In this document: positions 23,182 to 35,249 of the stretch, one piece after another | Layout of the letters: each line of letters opens with the position of its first letter | Position numbering within the stretch: the stretch's first letter is position 1 | Assembly: GCF_945859705.1 (NCBI RefSeq) | Contig: NC_079134.1 | Coordinates: 166,815,718-166,879,717 of the forward strand | Source of the DNA: Episyrphus balteatus | Lineage: Eukaryota > Arthropoda > Insecta > Diptera > Syrphidae | Direction of reading: 5' to 3' | DNA length: 64,000 bases | The notes under the pieces: model-generated | Database searches by the model: none | What the model was told of the DNA's origin: nothing | Seen by the model: only the letters and a program-made list of their open reading frames with translations | Translations under genes and position numbers: made by a program

Positions 23182-23855
23182 CTGTATGCATCAGCTTGAA
23201 ACCAATTGATTAAATTATTCAGCACAACACCTTCAATAAAACCAACAAACAGGAAATTCTTAACTCGATCAACAAATCCCATTGGTTGAGTTCCGCCACC
23301 CATCAAACTAGGAACATAACTGAGCTCCTGAGGATTTCCCAAAAAATCATTAATCTGTCCAACTGCACGCACTTGGAATGACAGCACAACGGGACACTTA
23401 AAATGTGCCCCAACACCCAATAGAAAATCATTGGTAAAATATCCCAAAATCACCAAATCAAAGGATTCGTCTTTCATTAATTTCTGCATTGCAGGATCAC
23501 TTAAACAATTCTCAGCATAGTCACTCATAGATTCGATGAATTGAGTCAACTTTTTATACCATGGCAATGGATTGTCAGATCCTTGTGTGACAACATCTAG
23601 AGAAAATTTTGGCACAGTTTTTAGGTGAATGTGACGAATTTGTGAATTCTTGGTCTTCCATGGAATACTTGTGACGACAGTAATTTCATGTCCTTGTTTG
23701 GCTAAAGCTTCAATAACAGCTCCATGAATTATCAAATGACTTTTGGATGGAGTTGGAAAAAATCCCAACACTCGTTTCGAATCACTATTGGCGATCAAAA
23801 ATGTCGTCAGAATAACACACAAAAACACAAATTTAAATGACAGCAACATAATCAA
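23182..23855 (-). CDS. Orphan UGT first exon, E (candidate alternative first exon of D)
   Basis: A complete UGT exon 1 of 674 nt: signal peptide to about residue 26, P-S-K-S-H with H40, the F-D-L-V-I-L-G block and the G-N-P-Q-E-L-S-Y-V-P segment, ending in a good donor (CAG|GTAAGA) at the conserved position and phase 2. An ATG at 23849 is an alternative start. Alone it encodes only the substrate-binding half. No exon 2 or 3 lies between it and gene D. The downstream DNA is almost all AATTTT repeat, starting about 40 bp past the donor. Two readings are open. It may splice over exon 1 of D to the D exons 2 and 3 (20410-20242, 20174-19449), which match in phase. Or its own exons 2 and 3 were lost when the repeat expanded. 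The intact frame, splice site and a TGATAAG motif 49 bp upstream (23904-23910) favour function. Confidence 0.85.
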
Positions 23856-24389
23856 GTCCGTTTGGTTTGATTAACTTCTTGCTATTGAATTAGAATTTTG
23901 TCTTGATAAGATATTTATTTGATTTTTTCTTATCTTTAAAAGTTTAAAAATAATTTAGGTAAGCGTTTTGGTTTGTTTACCTTCAAAATTGAATGTTTCA
24001 ATGATAACAGATAAACTTTAAATTTTCTTGTAATTTAATCTTTTTACAAAATCTTGAAATTTAAGTTATTTAATCTTCTTAATAAATTGATCGAATCATT
24101 TGCATTTTTGACGTGATAACGTCTAATACATCGATTAGTCTCAGGAGCATACAAAAAAAATCATGACTCATCCTCAGGTTCCATTTCCTATTAGCAGTGT
24201 GCTATAGATTGCAATTTTATTTTAAATGCCAAGTCCAACCCTACTAGCAGTTTTTCTATAATGCTTTACAGAAGCAACAGTAGGATCTGTAAGGCTTTAT
24301 AGAAGCAAAATTGTGTGTCGGGAACTCAAGAAAAAATAAATATGTATCATGAACACTAAGAAAAGATTTTTTTAAATTAATTTATTAAA

Positions 24390-24770
24390 TAGGGTAAATA
24401 GCGGTAAAATGACATGGTAACAAAAAAATATTTTCTAAACGCTAAGTCATAGAAAATTGAATTCTTTTTTATCCGTTGGATAAATTTATCAGGAGTTGGA
24501 TAAACTTAGCAGACAAAATTCGTAAACTATGTAATTGGTAGGTAGACCTTTGTTAATGTGATTTTTAGGTAGAGGAATTTTTTTACATAAACTTGAGTTA
24601 TAGCAATGTAAAGATAGAACACGGATTTTTTCTGAGGTCTGGTTTTCGAAATATGAATTTTTCGAAAAAAAAAAAATATTTTTTGGGATATTTTTGAGTG
24701 ATCTTTTATTTTTAGAAATTTTTGAAAAATTTCAAACTCAAAAATTTAAAACTAGTACACGGAAAAAAAG
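24390..24770. repeat. Dispersed TAGGGTAAATAG repeat, copy 2
   Basis: Starts TAGGGTAAATAGCGG and carries GGTAGACCTTTG near 24540, as in the copy at 396. It lies between first exon E and the 3' end of gene F. Confidence 0.5.
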
Positions 24771-24978
24771 ATCACCTTAAATTAATCGGATTTCTGCATG
24801 GTTTTCAGCGAAGATGACTTCCCGTGGATTTCCGCTTAATTTAAGACGGGAAGAGCTTCTGCCATTTTGAAAAACGCATTTGTCTCTAGAGAGACAGAGA
24901 GAGAAGAAGCGAAAAAGAAAGTTTTATGATTTAAAATTTTTCACAACTGCAATGTAAAAAATAAAATATTTATTTTCC

Positions 24979-26672
24979 TTATTCCTCTTTACTCTTTGTC
25001 TTAACTTTCCAAATTTTTGATTTCACAAACAAAAAGATGAGCTTGAAAACCTTATAAACTACATAAACACAAGCCACCAAAAATCCAATAACGTCAAGTG
25101 AATTTAGTTGGAAGAAATTCATATTCACTGCAGGACTCTGCATATGAGGAGCTCCATGATGTCTAAGGACATATTCCAACCAAAATACAGCTGTCTGCTT
25201 GGCTGTCATAGGTCGATCTTTGTAAAGCTTGGAGAATCTTTGAATATTTTCTCGGTACATTTTATTTGACATGACTTCATTAACAGCACTTCTAAGTCCT
25301 TCCTCAGTCAGGTCCGAGTAATCAATTGACAATCCAAATCCTTGTTTGACTACTCCTTCCATATTCGAACTTTGATCACCAAATATTGGAATACCCACCA
25401 TAGGAACCCCATGGAACGATGACTCCACAACACTACCACCACCACCGTGAGTGATGAAAAGTTTAACATTTGGATGGGGAAGGATATCATCCTGGGGTAG
25501 CCAACTCTTGTAAACAATATTTGGAGATTGTCCCGGAAGAACAGAATCACTCCATTTCCAAAGAACTGTTTGTTTAAGTTGCGAAAGAACATTGAACAAA
25601 GCTTGCAATTTGACAGGATCCAGAGTGCTTCCTTGAACATTTGATCCAAGACTGAAATAAACAACTCCGTGTTCGGTTGCATTGTCCATAATTGATTTTA
25701 GATCCTTAAAATAAAAATTCTAAAATTAAAGGAATGATCATAAAATATCTTTCTTACCTCAGGCAATGGATCTGGCTTGTCCTTGATCTGGATTCCACCA
25801 ATCTCGATTAAAGCGGGAACATTTGGACGAATCGTTCCTTGACTAAAATGGCTGTTCGTCAGAACAAGAGAAACATTCTTCTTCATTTCTTCGAATGATG
25901 GATACTTATCAGCTGGGAAGTTCTTGCTGCAAAAGAAAACCTTTGCATTGTATTTTCAGGCTTTTGTCAACAAACTTTAAAGAAAAATAGCTGAGCCATA
26001 AACTTACTTGTACAAATCTGCCTGATATGATTGTTGTATATTATTCACCAATAATATCTCAAAAACATTCACATACAAAAAATTCTTAACTCTATCGAAA
26101 AATCCCAGCGGTTGTTTGCCTCCTCCTATTGAACTCGGAACATAAGCCGCTTCATTAGGATTGCCAACGAGTCCATTTGTAGCTGGAACAGGATGCATCA
26201 TAAATGACACCACAACAGGACATTTAAAATGTGCCCCAAGTCCCAAAAGAAAATCATTTGAAATATATCCCAAAATGACCAAATCAAAGGATTCTTCAGC
26301 CATTAACTTTTTTACCTTTGGATGATTCAAACTATCATTGGAATACTTATTGAATGTTTCCAGCATAGTTTGAATTTTCTTATAAAATGGAGTTCGATTG
26401 ACAACAGTTTGTGAGTGCTTATTTGAAGAAAATCCATCAATATCAAGTTGTATGTATCGGTAAGGAGGATTTTTGTTAATCAAATTGTGTGTTGAGACCA
26501 CTGTAACGTCATGACCTTGTTCAGCTATAGCATTCGCAATGGAACTATGGATGATCAGATGGCTTTTGGAATTGGTTGGAAAAAATCCAAGAATACGTGC
26601 TCCATCACTTGAAGCAGTGAGAAAAGCTATGACTAATACACTTGAAAACACTAATTTTATTTTGAACGACAT
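24979..26672 (-). CDS. UDP-glycosyltransferase, gene F (three exons)
   Basis: Minus-strand exons 26672-26008, 25926-25758 and 25704-24979 join to 519 residues. It has a signal peptide to about residue 24, H38 in S-K-S-H, exon-3 signature W-L-P-Q, I-T-H-G-G and G-D-Q, a C-terminal anchor and the tail K-S-K-E-E (KxKxx). Introns are 81 and 53 bp, GT-AG, phases 2 and 0; the split codon at the first junction (AA|C) makes Asn, as in D and H. F is arranged head to head with G, the two starts being 2.4 kb apart, and both carry the same core-promoter block. F, D and G are recent paralogues. The likely product is an ER-lumenal UGT with unknown acceptor. Confidence 0.96.
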
Positions 26673-26750
26673 GTTGGCTTTGAAAAATTGTTCGACACTG
26701 AATTTCGAACGACAAGTTGCAGAACTTTTGTATGGTCATGATAATGATCA
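26673..26750 (-). promoter_or_regulatory. Core promoter and 5' UTR of gene F
   Basis: Minus strand: TACAAAAG (26732-26725), the same conserved stretch as G, and initiator TCAGT (26701-26697), which predicts a 27-nt leader. The TGATCATTATCA block lies just upstream (about 26750-26739), as in G. Compared with G, part of the leader between initiator and ATG is missing. Confidence 0.6.
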
Positions 26751-28957
26751 GTAAACACCTGATAATAACTAACAAATTTGCAATTTTTGGTGTTTGAAAA
26801 TAAATTTTTGATAAATGATATCTTTAGAGATAAGGATTTTGATGAATTGAGATTTCCCTGAATGAATGTTTTTAGTTTGTTTGTTTGCATATCATCATGA
26901 CAAGTCAGATTGAATTTTCGTTTTAATGATGACTATTCATTAAAATTTTAATTTTAATATTATAAGAATTTATTTTTTAAGGTATGAAAGGTCAATCAAT
27001 TCCTTAAAGTTTTTCCTCCACAGGGCAGCTGGTTGATTTCAAAGCAGCTACACATTGCCTTCAACCAGCGAAAAAGTAAGTCCAATGATATCTCATTTTT
27101 TCAGAATATAATAAGTAGTTTAAACGTTATGAATGTTTAAATGAATAAACATCAATACATTACATTCATAGCGATCAAATTTTCATGTGATGAGAAAAGT
27201 TGCATGAAGTGACAAAATGCATCAAACTGTTTTGCCATCTTCAACCTCAAATATCTCGGCAATACTTTGCTTCAGGAAAGTTTATCATTAAGCTCTTTTT
27301 GTTTCGCATCAATAAACTTTTCATGAAAAAAGCTACAAAAATTAACTTTTTTTCTAAAGACAATATTTCCTCAATATTATTCTCTGACAACCTACTATAA
27401 ATGTTATACCATCTGAAAGCTTATTATTTCAGCTAAAAATATTTTCCAAAATCATGACTGTCCGATATCTTCAAAAAATAAGTTTTCATCAAAAAACAAA
27501 ACAAAAACAAAAAAAAATTATACATTTTTTTCCTATCATTAGGTACCTACCCGTTTGTCCATTTTTTTTTTTATATGTACCTATTTTTTATATGTACCTA
27601 TTTTTTGATATGATTTTAATATTTTTTTGGATATTCATCATCAAAAAATAGATAATGTAAAAAAACAAATCGCATATCGTAAATTTTTGACATTTTTGAT
27701 CGATATCTCGAAAACGGTTCATGATACGCAAAAAATGTGAATGCACGAATTGTAGAATATGGTAAAAGCTACAAAAAAACTTGTAGTAAAATGTTCGTAT
27801 CTCGAAGGAAAGCCGAGTTATTGTCAAAAATATTATTGCGGAAAAAGCTCATAGGAAATCTTGGTCGAAAACTTTAAGTTAAGCTTTTTTAAGCATCCCC
27901 TACAACATATCCAAAATTTAGTCTTCTCGGTCATTTTGCATTTCCAAATGTATATAATGACTGGACTAAAATTGCATCACTACTTTAGAACCTGGGGTTC
28001 CACTTCTGGATTCTAACATTCTAGGTCATTTTTAAAAGTGGAGGAGCACTCTATATACACAAGATTGGCACTTTCCTAACGCAAGAACAACTCGATTAGT
28101 ACTAGATTTTATACGGTGTCTCATGATTATTTCTGTAATAACTTCTGTAATAACCAGAAGATGTGAACTGTAAGAAACAAAAAAAAAAAATCCAGCACAA
28201 TGTTTTGCTTCACTTTGTGTTTTTCTTTTGTGATGGAAGTTCAGCGTTGTTATGTTCCTAGCTTCAGCTTGTATCTTGATAATGATCTTCTTGAATACCA
28301 AAACCAAGTAGAAGGTCTTTGAGGTGACTGCCCAGTCAATCCTGAGCATCTTATCCAAAAAGCTATGTCACTTTTTTAATCTAATCTTACACGACAAGAG
28401 ATATTCCTAACCTAATAATTTAACACCCTACTAAAATTAGATGTGTTGCTGAGCAATTTAGCAGAAAATAAGAGGCACTTGAGTATCCATTCGTCGAGAC
28501 TTCCCTACCCAGCCGCATTTCGAGCAAGAAGAAGTCGATTGAAAGAGTATAAATAGGAAGTAAACAACAAAAACGGAGCTCTAAAAACTGAAATTCTTTT
28601 GGCCATTGTTTGTTCATAAATGGAAAGAAGTTTTACTTTGACAGCAACTCGGCATTGCATTGGTGCGACTGAGAATTTGGATTGTCATTGTAACAGCAGA
28701 AAGTAAAAGGTTTCAAAATTAATATTAATAATTTTTTCGAAAAGTCATCATGACATGTTAAATTGATATGCAAACCCCAACAATCAAACTAGGTACCTTA
28801 TTCTCACTTTGTTTGAGGAAAACCCCCAATTCATTCAAATCTTTATCTTCAAAGATATGATTTATCAAAAACCTATTTTTTTCAAAAACCAAAGATTTAA
28901 AATTTGTAAAATTTAATAATCGACACACATTTTTACTATCATTTTGGTTATTGATCA

Positions 28958-29044
28958 TTATCAAACCCATACAAAAGCTCTGCAACTTGTCGTTCGAAAT
29001 TCAGTTTCGAACAATTTCTCAAGCCGAACGGTAGTGATGCCAAC
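28958..29044 (+). promoter_or_regulatory. Core promoter and 5' UTR of gene G
   Basis: A block shared almost base for base with genes D and F: a TATA-like TACAAAAG (28970-28977), then a conserved stretch containing CAACTTGTCGTTCGAAAT, then the initiator TCAGT (29001-29005), whose A would be +1 about 33 bp after the TATA-like box. It predicts a 42-nt 5' UTR. TTATCAA (28958-28964) is a possible GATA site within a TGATCATTATCA block also seen at F. Conservation is seen; the functional labels are inferred. Confidence 0.6.
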
Positions 29045-30753
29045 ATGTCGTTCGCAATAAAATTAGTATTTTCGAGTTTCTTAGTGATAGCTTCTCTCAC
29101 TGTAGCTTGTGATGGAGCACGTATTCTTGGTTTCTTTCCAACCACTTCCAAAAGCCATCTAATCATTCATAGTGCCGTTGCTAAAGCTATTGCCGAACAA
29201 GGTCATGACGTCACAGTGGTCTCAACTCACAAATCGATTCAAAAAAATCCCCCCTTCCGCTACATTCAACTCGATATCGATGGATTTTCTGCTAGTAAAT
29301 TGTCAGAAATGGTTGTTAATCCGCCGCCATTTTATAAAAAAATGCATGTCATGCTGACGACATTTAATGGCTATGCGAACTCAAGTTTAAATCATCCAGA
29401 AGTGAAAAAGCTGATGGCTGAAGAATCCTTCGATTTGGTAATTTTAGGATACTTTTTCAATGATTTTCTTTTGGGACTTGGGGCACATTTTAAATGTCCC
29501 GTTGTGTTGTCATTTATGATCAACACCGTTCCAGCTGTAAATGGGTACGTTGGTAATCCTAATGAAGTGTCTTATGTTCCGAGTACATTGGCGGGAGGTA
29601 AACAACCGATGGGATTTTTCCAAAGAGTTATCAACTTTTTATTTGTAAATGTTGGGGAGCGATTGCTTGTAAGCAATTTGCATTATTGGTACCAGGAGGA
29701 TTTGTACAGGTGAGTTTTGTCTCGGGAATTTTTGAGTTACGTTTCTGTCTGATTTGTTAACCAATTTTTTTAACTATTTTTTTTTTTGCTTTGCAGAGAG
29801 AATTTCCCTGCTGATAAGTATCCATCATTCGATGAAATAAAGAAGAATGTTTCTTTAGTTCTGGCAAACAGTCATTTTAGTCAAGGAACGATTCGTCCAG
29901 ATGTTCCTGCTTTAGTCGAGATTGGTGGAATTCAGATCAAGGAGAAGCCAGATCCTTTGCCAGAGGTAAAAACAAATTTGTAAATCAATATCTTGAAAAA
30001 CCAATTTTTTGAATTTTTTTGTTTAAGGATATCAAATCAATTATGGACAATGCAACCGAACATGGAGTTGTTTATTTCAGTCTTGGATCAAATGTTCAAG
30101 GAAGCACTTTAGATCCTGTCAAATTACAAGCCTTATTCAATGTTCTCTCGCAACTACCACAAACCGTTCTGTGGAAATGGGGTGATTCTGTTCTTCCAGG
30201 AGAATCTCCAAATATTGTCTACAAGAATTGGTTGCCCCAGGATGATATCCTTCCTCATCCAAATGTAAAACTTTTCATCACTCACGGTGGTGGTGGTAGT
30301 GTTGTTGAGTCATCTTTTCATGGAGTGCCAATGGTTGGTATTCCAATATTCGGTGATCAAAGTTCAAATATGGAAGGTGTTGTTAAACAAAGATTTGGAT
30401 TGTCAATTGATTACTCAGATCTTACTGAAGAAGGATTAAGAAAAGCTGTCAACGAAGTTATGTCAAATAAAATGTACCGGGATAATGTTCAAAGGTTCTC
30501 CAAGCTCTACAAAGATCGACCAATGACATCCAGGCAAACAGCTGTATTTTGGTTGGAATATGTTCTTCGGCATCATGGAGCTCCTCATATGCAAAGTCCT
30601 GCAGTGCATATGAATTTTTTCCAACTGGCTTCACTTGATGTTATTGGATTTTTATTAGCTTGTTTTTATGTTGTTTATAGAGTAATCAAGTACATATTTT
30701 TGTTAGTTAAATCGAAGGTTTGGAAAGCGAAGACAAAGAGTAAAAACGAATAA
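29045..30753 (+). CDS. UDP-glycosyltransferase, gene G (three exons)
   Basis: Exons 29045-29709, 29797-29965 and 30028-30753 join to 519 residues. It has a signal peptide to about residue 24, H38 in S-K-S-H, exon-3 signature W-L-P-Q, I-T-H-G-G and G-D-Q, a C-terminal anchor and the tail K-S-K-N-E (KxKxx). Introns are 87 and 62 bp, GT-AG. The split codon at junction 1 (AG|A) gives Arg, where D and F have Asn. The stop codon overlaps AATAAA and a second AATAAA follows within 11 bases. G is the inverted partner of D and F and shares their promoter block. One signature residue differs from D and F: K-Q-R-F where they have K-Q-G-F. Confidence 0.96.
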
Positions 30754-32042
30754 AGAAAATAAATGCAAATATTTTCATATTGCAGTTGTGAAAGTGGCAA
30801 AATAGAAAATGTTCTTATGTTTATTTTCATCACTGTCCGGTTTCTTCCGTATCTGTAACATATAATTTTTGGCATTTGGGAATAAACAACCAAAATTTTG
30901 ACGAAAGAAACATGCACGAAATAGAAACTAAAACGAAAGCAAGAAAAACAATAAAACCTACCTCAACAGCTTTTTTTCCAGTTTAAAAGAAAGAATATTA
31001 ATTTTAATAAAATTAATTTTAACTTGTTGCAACCTCCTGAAAAATAGGCTCTATAAAAATTATTATTAAAATGTAATCATAATATGAAATCAATAATAAA
31101 TATTCAAAAATACACCTTTTTTAGTTTTAATTTTGCTTTTACAACACTGAGAGTGTACCCTTTTTTTCGAATACATATTGTTTGAAAAAAAATTTTATTC
31201 GACGAATTAAAAAAAAAAAACATTCGAAGCACACATTTTGCATTAATTTTTTTTGTTTAATGCAGAAACTTATTTGCAATTAAAACTTGATTTTCGATGC
31301 AAAATTTTTCTTAGTTGCAATTACCTTTTTTTTTGTAAATTTTTTTTTTATTTCCTATAAAAATATTTTTTTTTTGTTTTAAATCCTAATGGAAAGCAAA
31401 TGCATTAAAAAAGAAATAGTTATTTACATTAACGTTCCACACTTCAGAGAAAAGAGTAAATCCGAAGTAAAACGGTATTAATTTTGTAGCTCTAAGCTTA
31501 ATGTTACTTGAAATAGAATGCACGACTGGGTCGCACGTACTTGCTCTTGTAGTTCACAGTATCCTTATCTTAAATATTTATTGGAAACAGTGTCGAGAAA
31601 AAAAAAATAAACGGGTCTAGGGAATAACGTCAAAATCATCTGTACCAAGTTTCAAGCAAATCCATCCATCCGTTCAGGCCCTAGCTCGATGTACAGATGG
31701 ACGCACAGACCGACGGACGGCATGACGAAAACCACTTTTTTGATCTTCTCCATCATCGTAATGTTGGTTTTGATTAAAACCTCAAATTTTTTTTTTTCTA
31801 CACGAAACCAATACTTGCCCTATAGAGCAAGTAAAAATAAAAACATAAAAACCATAAAACATTAAACTAAAATAATACCTAGATATCTTTGTACTAACTT
31901 CTGAAAAATTATTCAATTTACCTACTGTCGGTCAGAGAATTAAATTTATTGCCATTTAATTTCTCATGGTATGTTCTTGTTAGCGTCCGTCAAGTTTAAT
32001 CGATTCTATTAAAAAAATATAAAAAAAAAGTAAACAAAAAAT
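30754..32042. other. Stretch between gene G and tRNA-Val
   Basis: AT-rich DNA with many T and A runs and the short R1 copy at 31519-31836. No gene seen. Confidence 0.4.
31519..31836 (+). repeat. Dispersed repeat R1, internally deleted copy
   Basis: Head TGCACGACTGGGTCGCACG at 31519 and end CTATAGAGCAAGTAA near 31820 are both present, but the body is only about 300 bp. Confidence 0.65.
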
Positions 32043-32115
32043 TGTTTCCGCCCGGGATCGAACCGGGGGCCTTCCGCGTGTTAGGCGGATGTGATAACCA
32101 CTACACCACGGAAAC
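32043..32115 (-). tRNA. tRNA-Val (AAC), second copy
   Basis: A 73-nt minus-strand tRNA identical to the copy at 19298 except that the D loop has the usual length. Same AAC anticodon and acceptor, anticodon and T arms. A T run follows on the minus strand (32035-32041). The five bases before the 5' end (TAAGT) match the other copy, so the pair arose by duplication in opposite orientation, bracketing genes D to G. Confidence 0.95.
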
Positions 32116-32442
32116 ACTTAACAACTCCTTATTCGATTTTGTTTTTTTTTGGAAATTAAATCAAGGGCTTCTATTTTATATTCCCAGCTCCAGGATATTC
32201 ATTTATGATTATTTTAAAATTGTGTCATTAAAAGGACACTGAATTGCATCACACTTAAAAAATAAAATTAGTAAAGATTTTCGGAATTCTTATTTTTTTA
32301 AGATATGCAAATATGAATCCTATAAAAAATTGTACAAACAAATAAATTTTTAATATTTTTATTAAATCTTGAAAAAACTCCTAATTTAAAAATATATTTA
32401 ACACTCAAAAATACACTGAGGGAAAAAGCAAATTAAAATCAA

Positions 32443-34100
32443 CAACGGCGTATACAAGGGGGGGGGGGGTCACGGGGTCATGACCCCCCCCCCCCCCCCC
32501 CCCCCAAGAACTCAAAACTTAAACAAGAAATTGTTATGTTATACTCAATTCCTTGAAAAAAGACCGTTTTCAAAATATTGAAGTTTTAGAACATGAACGA
32601 AAATGAAAAGTGAAAAAAATTTTTGGTATTCAAACAACCTATTTTACCATTTTTTGGGGATGCGATGATATTTTTAGCGAATGCTATGCTGGATTAGGAT
32701 TATTTTCATTAGTTCGATAATATTACAAATTGACAGACACTAAGTTGAGTTCTGCTGTAGAGTTTTGTGTAGATTTAAAATCCGAACAAGAATACATATT
32801 TAGAGCTTTAAAAAAAAAATTGAATTGGGTATGTAAAAAAAAATCATCACTACAGCAACCTTCCCTATAAAAATAAACGGATTAATCCTCAAGAACTCAT
32901 CGATTTTCATACATTACTCAATCTTCAATCGCGTTTTAAGGCAAACTATAATTTTAGTCCAGTGAATAGAGACATTTTACTATGAAGCAAATGGAAAAAA
33001 TAGGGACAGGCTGAAATCTTGCAGAACTGAAGTTTTTTGAGGTTTGTTCAATTTTTGGCAAAAATCTCAGTTTTTACTATAACTACATAATTGAATCATC
33101 TGAGAATATTCGGAAAGCATTGATATTTCATAAATAAGTACATTTTTACAAAAAAAATTTTGGCCGCCATTTTGAAAAATGCCTTTTTGTGATTTTCTCG
33201 GCTTCCGTTTGTTGTAGAAAAGATTGTTTTGTCTTGTTTTGTAGAAAAACTCATTCTCTATTTTTTTTTTAATTAAAAAACTTTTTTTTTTGTAATGTTT
33301 CCGTATAAAAAGTTTTCAAAGAAAAAATGTAGGTAAAATTTTCGGAGATAGTCGTCAATATTACATTTTTTTCTCGATTAAGGTTCATCTTACCGAAAAA
33401 ATCTTATCATAATTTTTGTACAAATCTAAATTTACATTTATATTATGTTTTTTTTTTGCACGCCCAAAACTGTTTAAGTTATAACGAGAAAAAATTCACG
33501 ACCACCCCGAAAATTTTACATTTTTGTGTCACTTCTAATACGAAAACAATACAACAAAAAATTATTTAAAACAAAAATTAGACAGTTAATTTTTAATTTT
33601 GTCTGTACTGAGGTAATTTATTCAAAAATTATCTTTAAGGTGTAATAGCACCGTGTAGACACGAAACCGAGTGTCATTTTCATCAGTAATATAAAACAAA
33701 GAAGAAACTTTATTTTCTTTTAAGTTTTTTCTTAGCTCGATTTGGTGTATCAAACTCCAAACTAAATTTTTTCATTCAATTTTAAAACAAAATTAAAAAA
33801 CAAAATTATTTTCAAATGCGATTCGTTTGCCTGAGGTTAAGAAGACTTTTAATTCAAAAGTTACCACTGTTTATTACATAAAAAAAGATTTTATTTTTTA
33901 TTGTAACTTTTAAAATTACTTTAGGCTAGGGGAAAAAATATATACATAGTTGCTTTTAGGCAAATTATTCAATGGAAGCAAACGAATCACATTCCGTTTT
34001 TGTTCGATTCAACTATCACATTTTCCACCTATCAAAATTGTTGTGCCAAAAATGTTGGCATGACCCCCCCCCCCAAGAAGTAAACCTGTATACGCCCCTG
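32443..34100. mobile_element. Non-autonomous hAT-like element
   Basis: Left end CAACGGCGTATACA and, inverted, right end CAGGGGCGTATACA, each followed by G or C runs and a TCATGACC motif. Flanks AAAATCAA and AAATCAAT are nearly a shared 8-mer, offset by one base, so the duplication is imperfect. About 1.66 kb and no coding frame. Confidence 0.65.
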
Positions 34101-34379
34101 AAATCAATCACGTTGATTCAACTATTTTTCGGAATGATTTTGCGTTGAAGACGAAAATTTTTAAATCAAAATAGAACATCGTTCGTTTAAAGTGTTTAAC
34201 CGTTATGAAACATCTTTAAATCAAAGTAGAAGTGAAACCTTAAAAAAAAATTTTCTTGCAAAAAAAAAGAAAAAATCTACCTATTTTTATTCTATCTCCT
34301 TTAAATACATGTTTTTTAGATGACAACCTATATTCATTTTATATCATCTGAAAGCTTATTGCTTCAGCTCAAAATATTA

Positions 34380-35249
34380 TAGAGTCGTTCGTGGTAAGTG
34401 TGCGCAGCCGGTAAGTGTGCGCATTGCTATTTTCTCGAAACTAGTGTAAAAATTTTAATTTCTGCTGATGCACAATTAATTAAATATCTGATCTTCGTCG
34501 AAGTCCGTTATATTTATGCTTCTGTTGTTTTTAATGTTTCGAGAAAAAGCAAAAGAAAAAAAAGTTAACTTTCCTTAAAATTTTTCACACTTTTCAAACT
34601 GTGACAGTGACCTGTCTTTGACTTAAAGTGAAATCAATTGATTTTTTTTATTGAGCTTACTATTTAAACTTTATGTTCCAATAAAAATGTTATTGTTTTT
34701 TGTATTTATTTATTAATATTTTATCAAAAACAATAAAAAACTGCATTTGGGGTAAGTGTACGCAAAAATTTGGGGGCAAGTGTGCGCATGCAAATGCATG
34801 GGATTCCACTGAAAATATATATACTTGCATAAAATGCTTCAAAATGCATCAAAATTTCACAGTGTACAGAATGGATCAAAATAATGAGAAAATCGTATGG
34901 GAGCGGGAGTCTCAGACCCCTCGTTTGGTTTTTATATGTCTTTAAAAAATGAAAAAAAAGAACAATAGATATTCATTTAGATTACTAAGCAAAAGTACCT
35001 GCGCACACTTACCGTACACCCTGCGCACACTTACCCCTTCGAAGGGGTAAGTGTGCGCAATATGACCTGTTTTGGTTTTCTTAGGAAAACATAAATAATT
35101 TTATAAATATTAGTTAAATTTTAATTGAATTTAAGAAGTCAAAACATGTATCTGTAATAATCAATTTACTTTTTTTATGTACATCCTATATTATGCTTGT
35201 AATACTTATTCAAAGTCAAAAGTGCGCACACTTACCACAAACGACTCTA
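34380..35249. mobile_element. Inverted-repeat element with iterated GGTAAGTGTGCGCA motif
   Basis: The ends TAGAGTCGTTCGTGG and CCACAAACGACTCTA are inverted. The motif GTAAGTGTGCGCA recurs at both ends and several times inside, in both orientations, including a perfect palindrome around TTCGAA near 35039. It interrupts a dispersed repeat that resumes after 35250. No coding region. Confidence 0.65.

Noticed and set aside
28620..28694. 24-codon frame downstream of a TATA box
   Set aside because: Too short and without similarity or codon evidence; reported only as a promoter-like finding.
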